Below are positions 7,773-17,498 of a stretch of 64,000 nucleotides of DNA, piece by piece. Under the pieces are notes generated by a model, which did not search any database, had not been told where the DNA came from, and saw only the letters and a program-made list of their open reading frames with translations. The DNA lies in assembly GCF_002135435.1 (NCBI RefSeq), contig NZ_NEGK01000008.1, positions 62,001 through 126,000 of the forward strand, written 5' to 3'. A program made the position numbers and the translations under genes. This DNA comes from Acinetobacter sp. ANC 3813 (lineage in GTDB: Bacteria; Pseudomonadota; Gammaproteobacteria; Pseudomonadales; Moraxellaceae). How positions within the stretch are numbered: position 1 is the first letter of the stretch; each line of letters starts with the position of its first letter.

Positions 7773-9197
7773 ATGGTTACATCCAATCATGAAATTTCTG
7801 CATTCAATCACCTAAAAGAAATACATAAAAATGAACCTCAAAGTTTGAGCGGAAAAATTGGAACTTGGGAACTTGCATCAACAGTTCTTGCCTTCTCTGC
7901 TCCTGTTTGTGTGGTTTACAGCTTTCTACCAGTCGTGATCTATTTCAATGGAATAGGTGCTCCTGTCACAATGCTTTTGACAATGACTCTTCTTCTCTTA
8001 TTTGCCATTGGCTTTTGTACTATGACGAAGTATGTATCTAAACCTGGTGCTTTCTATGACTACATTGGTACAAGTTTTGGTACAAAATTTGGCGGGGGTT
8101 CAGCATTTTTAGCTTTATTTGCTTATCTGTTTTTAGGTACTTGCTGTTTTACGATGTTTGGAGCCTATACATCAAAACTTTTCATAGAAACTTTTGGATT
8201 TCATAATTTTAATTGGTATATCGGAACTTCTGTAGCAATCATAGCCTGTAGTGTACTGGCTTATCATCGAATTGATTTATCAGCCAAGGTCTTATCCCTT
8301 GTTATGGCACTCGAAATTGTAGTAGTCATGATTTTTAATCTGTCTGTACTATTTCAAGGCGGACCTGAACCTATCTCATTACAGCCGTTTGCAATCTCAT
8401 CCTTTATTAGTGGCGAAGTGTTTTTAGGATTACTATTTTCAGTAACAGTATTTTTAGGATTTGAATCAACCGCTGTCTTCCGTGATGAAGTTAAAAATCC
8501 TGAAAAAACAATCCCTCGAGCTACTTACCTAGCAGTATTGTTAATCGGAATTTTTTATGCATTCTGTGCTTGGATGATTATCACAGCATTTGGTTCCAAA
8601 GATGTAATTAAAGTTGCTCAAGAAAATACAGCAGGATTGTATTCAATTGCGGTGACTAACTATATTGGGCATGTAGGGATGGATGCAACTCGCCTATTAT
8701 TAGTAACATCAGCTTTTGCTGCTGCTCTTTCAGCCATGAATATCATTGCTCGTTATCTCTTTAATCTAAGTAAATATAAAGTACTTCCAACTGCCTTAAA
8801 CAAAGTCCATCCAAAACATGGCTCGCCTTATGTAGCAAGTATGACCGCAACATTAATATTGATTTTATTGGTAGTAGGATTGTCTCAAATTCAAAATGAT
8901 CCTGATAAACTGATTGTGACCTTAGCTGGAATTGGGGCCTTTTCTATTATGGCCCTCATGATGTTAACCAGTTTATCTATCGTAAAATTTTTCAAAAATG
9001 AAAAAGCTTTCCATCTCACCAAAAGAATTATTCCCCATCTTTCTTCTATTGGTTTAGGTATGATTCTATTTAAAGCCACCCAGCAAATAGACATGCTAGT
9101 TGGCTTAAGCATGACATTGTCAGTCGGTGTATTGTTTTTAATTGCTGCCGTATTTACGTATGGCTATGTTTCTTTCAGAAAAATAAAATTTCTATAA
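7773..9197 (+). CDS. APC-superfamily amino acid/amine permease (second copy)
   Basis: Inner-membrane transporter of 474 residues with about twelve hydrophobic segments. The same motif block as its neighbour is present (FLGFESTAVFRDEVKNPEKT, then IPRATY). The two proteins are clear paralogues, including matching ends (YKKIKFM and FRKIKFL), so the cluster contains a duplicated permease on opposite strands. GGGGG lies 5-9 bases upstream of the ATG. Expression is probably governed by the shared palindromic region upstream. The substrate is not known. Confidence 0.9.
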   Translation: MVTSNHEISAFNHLKEIHKNEPQSLSGKIGTWELASTVLAFSAPVCVVYSFLPVVIYFNGIGAPVTMLLTMTLLLLFAIGFCTMTKYVSKPGAFYDYIGTSFGTKFGGGSAFLALFAYLFLGTCCFTMFGAYTSKLFIETFGFHNFNWYIGTSVAIIACSVLAYHRIDLSAKVLSLVMALEIVVVMIFNLSVLFQGGPEPISLQPFAISSFISGEVFLGLLFSVTVFLGFESTAVFRDEVKNPEKTIPRATYLAVLLIGIFYAFCAWMIITAFGSKDVIKVAQENTAGLYSIAVTNYIGHVGMDATRLLLVTSAFAAALSAMNIIARYLFNLSKYKVLPTALNKVHPKHGSPYVASMTATLILILLVVGLSQIQNDPDKLIVTLAGIGAFSIMALMMLTSLSIVKFFKNEKAFHLTKRIIPHLSSIGLGMILFKATQQIDMLVGLSMTLSVGVLFLIAAVFTYGYVSFRKIKFL

Positions 9198-9210
9198 GAA
9201 AAATCTTTTC

Positions 9211-9246
9211 AAAAATAAGCGCAGATAATCTACGCTTATTTTTATT
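9211..9246 (+). terminator. terminator after the second APC permease
   Basis: AAAAATAAGCG (9211-9221) pairs with CGCTTATTTTT (9233-9243), 13 bases after the permease stop, ending in a T-run. Confidence 0.85.
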
Positions 9247-9377
9247 TAACTTTGAATACCATACTTTCTAAAACACACAATTACATAATCTGAGGTGGTG
9301 GCAGTTTAACTCAACATATACTGGTCTAATATTTCAATTTTAAATATTTCTAGTTTTACCCAATTTTACCCACTAAT

Positions 9378-9409
9378 GCTAACTACCTGTGGCAACACAG
9401 GTAGTTAGC
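9378..9409. other. perfect 14-bp stem with GCAA loop downstream of hsdR
   Basis: GCTAACTACCTGTG (9378-9391) and CACAGGTAGTTAGC (9396-9409) pair perfectly around GCAA. It sits 15 bases after the hsdR stop. On the hsdR strand no T-run follows, so it may be a processing or stability hairpin rather than a normal terminator. Confidence 0.6.
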
Positions 9410-9424
9410 TAATAGATCTTATTT

Positions 9425-12400
9425 TTAATTTAAATTACCACCAACACCCTTAAACTTCTCAACTAAAATTGAAATTTTCTGGAAAACATTTTGTTTATTA
9501 GTCAAATACTGTGGGTTCAATGGGCTCATTTTAGGCAAAATTGCATTAAGTTCAGTGCCATTTTCACTTGCAAACTCCCTCTTCAATGAAGCCGTGATAT
9601 ATCGCTTAGTGGCGTCCTCATTCAAGTTTTCATCCTGAATCAGTTCCTGAACCTCACGCTGCTGTTCTATTTGAGCGAAAGTGTAAAAAGAATCCATCAG
9701 ACTAGCTTTATCCTCAATATTGTCTAAATCAGTATGATTAATAAAATCAACGATCAGACTTTCTTTAGATCGACTCTCCAAGCCTGAGCGAATCACACGT
9801 CGCATATCATCGACCAACGCAACTTTATCCTTGATTTTTTTATTATTTTCAAAGATAAGTTCTAAAATATAGTCTAAATTGATTTCTTGTGACTTTAATA
9901 AATCAACCTCAAAAACCACATCGTTCCAATCAATCGTAGATTTTTCTTTTTGCTCCGCTAATTGTTCCCTACGCAACCAATCACGTATATCGTTATAACT
10001 AGATCGATAGTCTTGGATTTTCCGTTCACCTGGCATATCAATTGCTGTGATCTGTGCCAACTCTTCATCATTTAAATAATGCTTATTTTTAAATTCATCA
10101 ACTGCACTAGTATCATTCAAATCAACAGTTTGTAATTCTTTTAGACTCGCATATTCATCATAGTTTTGCAGTACGTTTTCTACTCGCAAGTATTCACCAA
10201 ATAATTTAGCAAATGCCTTTTTATCTGACTCTTTAAAAATTTCATCGGGGTTAGGGAAACGTTGCTCTAACTCTTTAACTACTTCTATAAAGCCTCTTCT
10301 TGCTTCTCCAGTTAATACATCGGTGAAGCCCTCCATATATTCTTCATAGCTTTTTTCTAAAACAATATTCTGCGTATTTGGATCACCAAACAATCGTATA
10401 GCATCAATTGTCGGCTGCTCTAAATCACGAAAAGTTACGATATTACCAAATGTTTTAGTCGCATCAAAAATACGGTTAGTTCGTGAATATGCTTGTATAA
10501 GACCGTGATAACGCAAATTTTTATCGACAAATAAAGTATTTAATGTTGGTGCATCAAATCCTGTTAAGAACATACCGACCACAATCAGCAAGTCAATTTC
10601 TTTAGCTTTGACTTGCTTAGCTAAATCACGGTAATAGTTTTGGAAATTCTTAGTTTCAACACTAAAGTTCGCTTTAAATATTGCGTTATAATCTGCAATC
10701 GCTGAACTTAAAAATTCTTTGGCACTACTATTCATAGCTGATACCTCAAAACTTTCATCTTGAATATCACCCACAGCATCCTGTTCTTCATTCGCTGTAA
10801 ATGAAAATATAGTCGCTATCTTTAAAGGCTTATCACTATTTTTCTGTAAGTCTTTTAAGGATTCATAATACAACTTAGCAGCATCTACGCTACTCACGGC
10901 AAACATGGCATTAAAGCCTTTGCTACCTACTTGTAAACGATGCGTTTTTTGACGAAAGTTATGTAGGATGTACTGGCTAATTTCGTGTATACGATCAGGA
11001 TGCAATAAGGCTTGTTTATTTTCATAAGCACTCAGTTTTTTGACATCTTGTTCTTTTTCTATCATTTTAAATTGTGGGCGTACATCATTATAATCCACTT
11101 TAAATTTGAGGACTTTTTCATCACGGATCGCATCGGTGATGACATAGGCATGCAAAGCACCTCTATTTTTATTCTTATCGTAAATACCAAATACGCTAGC
11201 CGTGGTTTCATTACCTAATGTATTTTCAGGAAAAATCGGAGTTCCTGTAAAACCAAATTGGTAAAATTTTTTGAATTTTGTCTTTAAATTTTTCTGTGCT
11301 TCACCAAACTGACTACGATGACATTCATCAAATATAAACATGACTTGCTTGTTGTATATCGGCAAATAATGTTCACTTTTCATCAAAATATTTAGCTTTT
11401 GGATGGTCGTTACGATAATTTTATTATCATCTTTATCCAAGTTTCGCTTTAATCCTGCCGTACTTTCAGAACCGTTTACACTATCGGGAGAAAAACGTTG
11501 ATACTCCTTCATAGTCTGATAATCAAGGTCTTTGCGATCGACCACAAAAAAAACCTTATCAATAAAATCAAGTTCTGTTGCTAAACGCGCTGCTTTAAAA
11601 CTGGTTAATGTCTTCCCTGAACCAGTAGTGTGCCAAATAAATCCACCACTTGAAGTTTGACTCCAACTCTTGGCTTCAAATGAGCTTTTAACTTTCCACA
11701 AAATACGTTCTGTTGCCGCAATTTGATAAGGACGCATGACAAGTAAAGTATCACTTACATCAAATACGGAGTAATTAAGCAACACATTGAGTAAGGTATT
11801 TTTTTGGAAAAACGTTGCAGTAAAGTCTTTTAAGTCTTTAATGAGACTGTTATCTGACTCTGCCCAGTTCATCGTAAAATCAAAGCTGTTTTTATTACGT
11901 GATGTGGTATTCGCAAAATAGCGAGTATCTGTCCCATTTGAAATAACAAATAGTTGTAAATATTTATATAGTGAGTTTTCACTATTAAAACTTTCTTTGC
12001 TATAGCGATGGACTTGATTAAATGCTTCACGGATCGCCATACCACGCTTTTTGAGTTCAACTTGTACCAACGGCAAACCATTAACCAAAATGGTGACATC
12101 GTAACGGTTGGCATGATTACCTTTTTGTTCAAACTGTTTGATAACTTGAACTTTATTTCGAGCAATATTCTTTTTATCAAGTAAATAAATATTCTGAATA
12201 CGACCATCATCAAAAACAAAATCATGAATGTAGTCATCATGGATTTTTCTGGTTTTGTCTACGATACTATCACTTGAGTTATCCAAATATGTTTCAACAA
12301 AACGTGCCCATTCACTCTCTAAAAAATGTACATTATTGAATAACTGTAATTGCTCTCGTACATTATTCAACATAGCCTGAGCATTATTTATATTGGATAA

Positions 12401-12553
12401 AAAATCATAGCCTTGATTAGCTAAATCTTGGATGAGTTCACGCTCTAAGTCAGCTTCCGTTTGATAGCTATCTATTGCTCGAGATTCTTTAATGTATTTA
12501 TCAAGAACAATGAAATTATTCGATTCAACAATTGTTTTATTATGATCAGTCAT
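9425..12553 (-). CDS. hsdR: type I restriction endonuclease, R (motor/nuclease) subunit
   Basis: 1042-residue HsdR. Domains in order: N-terminal PD-(D/E)xK-type nuclease with [12 protein letters not shown] near residue 165; superfamily 2 translocase with Walker A (HTTGSGKT, about 310), DECH box (FIFDECHRS, about 410) and FTGTP just after; later helicase motifs (MFLTGFDAP, about 660; QAYSRTNR); and a helical C-terminal part that docks on HsdM. It moves DNA and cuts it far from the recognition site. Length and motifs are complete. It is the last gene of the operon, 10 bases after prrC. Without a working HsdM it should be inactive. Confidence 0.95.
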   Translation of the reverse strand: MTDHNKTIVESNNFIVLDKYIKESRAIDSYQTEADLERELIQDLANQGYDFLSNINNAQAMLNNVREQLQLFNNVHFLESEWARFVETYLDNSSDSIVDKTRKIHDDYIHDFVFDDGRIQNIYLLDKKNIARNKVQVIKQFEQKGNHANRYDVTILVNGLPLVQVELKKRGMAIREAFNQVHRYSKESFNSENSLYKYLQLFVISNGTDTRYFANTTSRNKNSFDFTMNWAESDNSLIKDLKDFTATFFQKNTLLNVLLNYSVFDVSDTLLVMRPYQIAATERILWKVKSSFEAKSWSQTSSGGFIWHTTGSGKTLTSFKAARLATELDFIDKVFFVVDRKDLDYQTMKEYQRFSPDSVNGSESTAGLKRNLDKDDNKIIVTTIQKLNILMKSEHYLPIYNKQVMFIFDECHRSQFGEAQKNLKTKFKKFYQFGFTGTPIFPENTLGNETTASVFGIYDKNKNRGALHAYVITDAIRDEKVLKFKVDYNDVRPQFKMIEKEQDVKKLSAYENKQALLHPDRIHEISQYILHNFRQKTHRLQVGSKGFNAMFAVSSVDAAKLYYESLKDLQKNSDKPLKIATIFSFTANEEQDAVGDIQDESFEVSAMNSSAKEFLSSAIADYNAIFKANFSVETKNFQNYYRDLAKQVKAKEIDLLIVVGMFLTGFDAPTLNTLFVDKNLRYHGLIQAYSRTNRIFDATKTFGNIVTFRDLEQPTIDAIRLFGDPNTQNIVLEKSYEEYMEGFTDVLTGEARRGFIEVVKELEQRFPNPDEIFKESDKKAFAKLFGEYLRVENVLQNYDEYASLKELQTVDLNDTSAVDEFKNKHYLNDEELAQITAIDMPGERKIQDYRSSYNDIRDWLRREQLAEQKEKSTIDWNDVVFEVDLLKSQEINLDYILELIFENNKKIKDKVALVDDMRRVIRSGLESRSKESLIVDFINHTDLDNIEDKASLMDSFYTFAQIEQQREVQELIQDENLNEDATKRYITASLKREFASENGTELNAILPKMSPLNPQYLTNKQNVFQKISILVEKFKGVGGNLN

Positions 12554-12563
12554 TTTATTGTTC

Positions 12564-13736
12564 CTATTGCCAATATCCGTAATTACTTACTAAGTGATTA
12601 AGAAGTAATTCCACTGTTTGCTTTTCTGGATCACTCGGCTCAGAAACTGCCATATCTGATAATGTGGAGTGACTTGTAAATTGTATAATTCGATTAAAGT
12701 AAGCTTCTTTATCACCAGGTAATAGTTCTGACCATTTTGGATAACCTAAGAAACTCGCAGTTTTTTCATACAGATTACGTAATAAAGTAAAATGGTATTT
12801 TTGAACTGTCTTTTCAGTAATTGCCTTCTCAATCGTTTCTTTTAAATACAAGTGGTAAGAAAAACTTTTATTTGAATCACCATGCTTTTCAGCCAAAGCA
12901 TAGCTACCATCTTCAAATTTCTCTAAGAGATAACAACTTTTATTTTTCAATTCATTATAAAGAACATTATAAAATAACGGGCTATGTGTAGTAATCACAA
13001 ACTTCAAATCAGATTGACTAGATTTAATTAAATTTGCCAAATTAACTGCTAATTCAATCAAATGATTTTCATCTAATGAACTGACAGGATCATCAATAAA
13101 TACATATTCTAATTCATCAAACTGATTCGTTTCTCGATCTGTTGGATCAGCAACATTTAGTATCGTAATCACTTGATCTAGCAGTGTATAAAATACACTC
13201 CAAATAAAATTACTTTCTTCACCTTTCGATATCTTAAGCGTTTCCGAGTTTTCATCATCACCACGCTCAAAAGTAAAAGTAACTTCTGTTAAATCTGCAC
13301 TAAAGCTCGGTGTTAATTTATCATTGGTATAATGTTGGAAATATTTAACAATGTTTCCATCTTGCCCCAGATCTTTCAGGAGGGTAAGCAACCAGTCTGT
13401 ATAAGTATTCGGTTGAATTTTGAGTTTGGGCTCAAAGTTCCCTTCTGAATCGTTATTCCAATAAAAAAGATCTTCTGTAAATGCGTTATAATAAAGAATT
13501 TTTTCTCGTGCATGGGATTTACCTTCACCCTCATTGCCTACAATTAGTTTATTAAACTCTCGTGATAAACGGGTTTTTCCTGTACCGTTAAAAGCATATA
13601 TCAGTTGTACCTTTGGAACTGGTTTTAATTCATCCACTTCCTTCGCTGGAATTCTCTTTTTTTCCTCTCTAACTATTTTTTTTAAAGTTATAGGCGTACT
13701 TAACTGCTTTGCTATATCGGTCAGTGTCTTACTCAT
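12564..13736 (-). CDS. prrC: PrrC anticodon nuclease (latent toxin of a type IC system)
   Basis: 390-residue PrrC-type tRNA anticodon nuclease. The N-terminal ABC-like NTPase has Walker A (FNGTGKT, 49-55), an unusual signature KGEESNF (171-177), Walker B ([12 protein letters not shown], 211-222) and H251. The C-terminal nuclease half has the triad R320, E324 and H356 at the same positions reported for E. coli PrrC, and the region [10 protein letters not shown] (286-295). In E. coli the protein is kept silent by the type IC enzyme and cleaves tRNA-Lys when phage T4 inhibits it. The gene sits between hsdS and hsdR exactly as in the prr locus. The ATG is 1 base after the hsdS stop with a weak ribosome site, which suits low, coupled translation. 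Confidence 0.93.
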   Translation of the reverse strand: MSKTLTDIAKQLSTPITLKKIVREEKKRIPAKEVDELKPVPKVQLIYAFNGTGKTRLSREFNKLIVGNEGEGKSHAREKILYYNAFTEDLFYWNNDSEGNFEPKLKIQPNTYTDWLLTLLKDLGQDGNIVKYFQHYTNDKLTPSFSADLTEVTFTFERGDDENSETLKISKGEESNFIWSVFYTLLDQVITILNVADPTDRETNQFDELEYVFIDDPVSSLDENHLIELAVNLANLIKSSQSDLKFVITTHSPLFYNVLYNELKNKSCYLLEKFEDGSYALAEKHGDSNKSFSYHLYLKETIEKAITEKTVQKYHFTLLRNLYEKTASFLGYPKWSELLPGDKEAYFNRIIQFTSHSTLSDMAVSEPSDPEKQTVELLLNHLVSNYGYWQ

Positions 13737-13737
13737 A

Positions 13738-14979
13738 CTACACCGTTACCGTTTCAGGCTTTGGAAAACTAAGTAACAAATCACGATAGTATTCATACTG
13801 CTGTTGGCGCAGTTCAATTTCGCGAGGTAGACCTTGGGTGATTGAACTGGTTAACACATCAAATTTATCAAGAATTGAAACAATACGAGCTTGTTCATCT
13901 AGATTTTTCGGAATTTGAAAGCGGTATTCCATTATTTTGTCTTTATTTCCTCGGGGCATTTTTGCACCCTTAGCATGCTGCATGTTGTATTCGAAGAATC
14001 TCTCATCAGCTAAAATTTGATAAAGATATTTAGCGTTTACCACTTCGTCTTTTAGGCGGATCACTAGCACATCTCCGTTTGTTCCACCAATTCGATCGGC
14101 TTGCCATATTTTTTTTAAATATGGGCGAATATTTCCAATCAAAATATCGCCTTCACTATACTTAGTTAAGTTACCTGAAGTTGGCACGTAATTTGATTCT
14201 GTTTTTCCTGCTCGATTTTGCAGGAGATTATTAACACCCACATAATTTGTTTTATCAAGCAACTCATAACTAATCCGTGTTTTTGAGTACTCTGCCACTT
14301 CTTCCAAGGTCTTCCACTCAACCTCACCATCTTTAAAACTTAACAACTGCTCACGATAGTAATTATATTGTTTTTTTCTTATGTTAAGCTCGGCGGTCAG
14401 CTCAGCGGTCAGCTCGGCGGTCATAGCGCTAAGTTTATCTAAAACTTGAACAATTTCTGATTGAATTATTAGAGATTTTTTAGGATTTTCAGGACAAGGA
14501 ATGGGAATCTTAATTTTCGCTAAATCTGTTGCTGAAACATCAATCACTTTTGTCCCTTTTGCAAACTTCCTTTTTTGCTGTGCAAACGCTTCTGTTTGAG
14601 TGTAATAAGCAAAATATTTCCCAAGAATATAAGGTTTAGGTTTAAAAATTGTGGCATGTCCACCTGTTACGGCTTGTTTTTTCCCCAAGTACACTACTGC
14701 CTTGCCAACATCTTCTAAATTTTCACTGGTATTAGTAACAACAACATCACCAGTATCAACTTTTTTCAGTTTTTTTGCTGTTTCCGAAGAAACAAACGAT
14801 TTTGTTTCTATGGTTGAGAGCCCATAGTAAGTATAGATCTGCCCATAATGAATAGCTGGAACACCTGATTCAGTAAAGTCTGTTTTGGGTAACCCATTAC
14901 CTCGGACTAATTCCCCTATTTCAGCGACAGGCATCAACTCTACGATGACATCAGCCAACAGCTCTTCTAAAAAACTCAT
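13738..14979 (-). CDS. hsdS: type IC restriction-modification specificity subunit
   Basis: 413-residue HsdS with two target-recognition domains (about 10-165 and 215-350), each followed by a conserved helical spacer. The two spacers share related sequence ([16 protein letters not shown] and [17 protein letters not shown]), the circular repeat typical of type IC. The central spacer contains [12 protein letters not shown], the repeat whose copy number sets the gap in the recognition site in the EcoR124 family. The start codon overlaps the hsdM stop by 4 bases. The recognition sequence cannot be predicted by eye because the recognition domains are too variable. Confidence 0.94.
   Translation of the reverse strand: MSFLEELLADVIVELMPVAEIGELVRGNGLPKTDFTESGVPAIHYGQIYTYYGLSTIETKSFVSSETAKKLKKVDTGDVVVTNTSENLEDVGKAVVYLGKKQAVTGGHATIFKPKPYILGKYFAYYTQTEAFAQQKRKFAKGTKVIDVSATDLAKIKIPIPCPENPKKSLIIQSEIVQVLDKLSAMTAELTAELTAELNIRKKQYNYYREQLLSFKDGEVEWKTLEEVAEYSKTRISYELLDKTNYVGVNNLLQNRAGKTESNYVPTSGNLTKYSEGDILIGNIRPYLKKIWQADRIGGTNGDVLVIRLKDEVVNAKYLYQILADERFFEYNMQHAKGAKMPRGNKDKIMEYRFQIPKNLDEQARIVSILDKFDVLTSSITQGLPREIELRQQQYEYYRDLLLSFPKPETVTV
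14386..14421 (-). repeat. three 12-bp repeats in hsdS encoding TAEL x3
   Basis: ACCGCCGAGCTG, ACCGCTGAGCTG and ACCGCCGAGCTT in tandem (minus strand). In EcoR124I/II two versus three copies change the spacer of the target from 6 to 7 bases. Three copies here predict the long-spacer version. Confidence 0.92.
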
Positions 14980-16532
14980 GCCTCACCCTCGACTTCTGCA
15001 ACAATTGCATCTATATCCTTACGAAGCTGATCAATTTTAGCTACAGTGGTTTTCAGCTCTGTATTCAATTGCACAATATCGATAACTTTACGAGTATCTT
15101 TGGCTTCGATATAACTACTCACCGACAGATTGTAATCATTAGCTTTTATCTGCTCAAAAGAGACTGACTTGGCAAAATGATCTACATTATTTTTACGATC
15201 AAACACCTGCATAATTTTATTGATGTGATCATCTGTTAAAACATTGGTATTAGTTTCTTTCTTAAAATAATCCTCACCACTTGCGTCAATAAACTGAATC
15301 GACATATCTGTCTTATGTTTTGACAACACCAAAATATTTACAGCGATGGTAGTACCATAAAACAGGTTCGGTGCAAGTGAAATTACTGTTTCCACATAGT
15401 TATTATCGACCAAATATTGACGAATTTTCTGCTCAGCACCACCACGATAGAAAATACCAGGGAAGCAAACGATTGCTGCACGGCCTTTACTCGAAAGATA
15501 GCTTAAAGCATGTAACACAAAAGCAAAGTCAGCTTTTGACTTAGGTGCAAGCACTCCTGCTGGAGCAAAGCGATCATCATTAATTAATGTTGGATCATCT
15601 GAACCAATCCATTTCACTGAATACGGTGGATTCGATACAATGGCATCAAATGGCTTATCATCAATAAAATGCGGATGATGAAGCGTGTCGCCGAGTTGAA
15701 TATTAAATTTATCGTAATTAATATTGTGCAAGAACATATTCATTCGCGCTAGGTTATATGTCGTATGATTAATCTCTTGTCCAAAAAAACCATCTTCAAT
15801 GATATGTGCATCAAAATGCTTCTTAGCTTGAAGAAGCAAAGAACCTGAACCGCATGCAGGGTCATAAATTTTATTGACATGCGTTTGATTATGCATTGCC
15901 AACTGTGCGATCAGTTTTGATACATGTTGCGGTGTAAAGAATTCACCTCCTGATTTACCTGCATTTGCAGCATAATTAGAAATCAAAAACTCATAGGCAT
16001 CACCAAATAAATCAATTTGGCTATTTTGGAAATCATCCCCAAAATCTAACGCTGCCACACCTTTTAAGACAGCAGCTAAGCGTTTATTTTTTTCAGGAAC
16101 TGAGTTACCCAGACGATTACTGGTAGTATCGAAATCAGCAAATAGGCCTTTGATATCTTTTTCTGAAGGATAATTATTGGCAGAACTTTCAATCGCTGAA
16201 AAAATTTTAGCTAAGTCAGTATTCAAGCTTTCATTATTATTGGCGCTCTTTACCAAATTACTAAAAAGTTGACCAGGTAAAATAAAATAACCTTTGGTTT
16301 TTATTGCGTCATCTTTAATCTCTGGGGTAATGACACTATCAGGCATCTCATTATATTTGATGTCTTTATCACCACCTGAAATGTAATGAGCAAAGTTTTC
16401 AGAAATAAAGCGATAAAATAGTGCACCTAAAACATATTGTTTGAAGTCCTAACCATCCACTGCGCCACGTACTTCGTTGGCAATTTGCCAAATCTGGCGA
16501 TGAAGTGCTGCACGTTGTTGGGTACTAGTCAT
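14976..16532 (-). pseudogene. hsdM: type IC modification methylase, interrupted by an amber codon
   Basis: HsdM N6-adenine methylase. The full frame runs 519 codons from ATG 16532 (AAGGAAG ribosome site) and contains the SAM motif [11 protein letters not shown] (about 222) and catalytic NPPY (about 302). Codon 28 is TAG (16449-16451): relatives read [12 protein letters not shown], here VDG[12 protein letters not shown], a TGG to TAG change. Everything after it is intact, so the loss looks recent. A restart is possible at ATG 16346 (456 residues), but it lacks the N-terminal helices that contact DNA and HsdS and has no good ribosome site. Amber suppression or a sequencing error are the alternatives. 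Confidence 0.9.
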
Positions 16533-16570
16533 TAATACTTCCTTTAAAAATCAAAACTTTAAAATATAAT

Positions 16571-16588
16571 ATCCATTAAATAATGGAT
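16571..16588. promoter_or_regulatory. palindrome upstream of hsdM
   Basis: ATCCATT-AAAT-AATGGAT, a perfect inverted repeat 40-56 bases upstream of the hsdM start and overlapping a TATTATAT-like -10 on the minus strand. It could be an operator for the restriction operon. Confidence 0.4.
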
Positions 16589-16707
16589 TGTATTTAATTG
16601 GTTGAACATTATAGCGAAATTAGTCTGTTAATAGTAATTTGAGACTGATTAGTCGAAGCCAGTTTGTTTTGTTAAATTAGCCTTTTCAACCATTCCACAT
16701 CAAATAA

Positions 16708-17106
16708 TTATTTTCTCTCCCCCTGCGCATAAGCCCATTCCGCCACCCTATGAGACCGCTCTTTATCCATTAAAAAACCTAACATTGATATCTGCTCCAC
16801 AATAATCAAATCCTGTTCTTCATTGCGCTCGTACCACTTATGCAAAAACTCATCTGATGCAAGCAAATTACTTTTCTTTGAATTACAGCTTGAATCTGCA
16901 AATACAAAATTATGCCATTTGTCAGAGGGATACATTGACCAAGGGATAAAATGATCGACGGCATAATTACCTTTTTGCATCGGCTTATTACAGTAGAAGC
17001 ATTTACAGTCTTGCAGCTCGACTAGCACACTTGCTACTGCATTCAATTAGTTTCGACTTGGCTCAAACTCATCCGAATGTTGGTTGTAATAATCTATTGT
17101 TTTCAT
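16708..17106 (-). pseudogene. HNH endonuclease fragment with a foreign start
   Basis: The lower part (17046-16708) encodes a C-terminal HNH nuclease domain: CFYCNKPM, then VDHFIPWSMYP and SSCNSKKSNLL, a CxxC/DH/N/CN zinc-and-metal site. It would have to start at TTG right after an in-frame TAA (17047-17049). Upstream of that stop the same frame begins at ATG 17106 with MKTIDYYNQHSDEFEPSRN, which resembles the start of class I SAM methyltransferases rather than an HNH protein. It looks like a deletion junction joining two defence-type genes. Activity is doubtful. Confidence 0.6.
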
Positions 17107-17150
17107 TCTTAGTACTTAGGCTAAAACTAAGCTTAGTCTACTAAAAAACA

Positions 17151-17180
17151 AAAAAATAAGGGAGCAAAGCATCCCTTATT
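17151..17180 (-). terminator. terminator of the AlpA-like gene
   Basis: AATAAGGGA (17155-17163) pairs with TCCCTTATT (17172-17180), with a T-run on the minus strand. It overlaps the last codons of the gene. Confidence 0.75.
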
Positions 17181-17406
17181 CTCGACTGGCCAACTTATTT
17201 TCAATCCACTGATGGATCTCATAAGCTGACCAGCCAATACGGTTTTGGGTAATTTTAACTTTCTTTGGAAATGTCGGATCGTAATACGGTGAGTTTTCAT
17301 CCATCATTTCATAGATAGTAGAACGTGCAACACCTACAATTTCTACAACCTGCTTAATACTGATGAGTTGATTCATTTGAAAAGTTTGACCAACAAACGC
17401 ATTCAT
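17176..17406 (-). CDS. AlpA-family element regulator (excisionase-like)
   Basis: 76-residue MerR/AlpA-type DNA-binding protein. The helix-turn-helix reads LISIKQVVEIVGVARSTIYE, followed by the wing with FPKKVKI and a C-terminal WSAYEIHQWIENKLASRE, the standard AlpA layout. Such proteins switch on integrase or excision in P4-like elements. I place the start at ATG 17406, preceded by AGGAGT; an ATG at 17424 lacks a ribosome site. It is the first clear gene of the mobile element at this end. Confidence 0.85.
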   Translation of the reverse strand: MNAFVGQTFQMNQLISIKQVVEIVGVARSTIYEMMDENSPYYDPTFPKKVKITQNRIGWSAYEIHQWIENKLASRE

Positions 17407-17498
17407 GAGTTTACTCCTAATCATTCATGCGAGCGGTTATTCGCTCAAATGATATGCAGCTCCGTGAAAATTTAATCTCCTTAAACCTCAACAATCAT

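Noticed and set aside
9291-9303. GGTGGTGGCAG resembling the GGTGGAGATGGCGG end of ssrA (similar GATGGTGGCAG at 3233 and 22796)
   Set aside because: Too short and inexact to be a duplicated attachment core; the ssrA end continues GAGTTGAACCCG, which is absent here.
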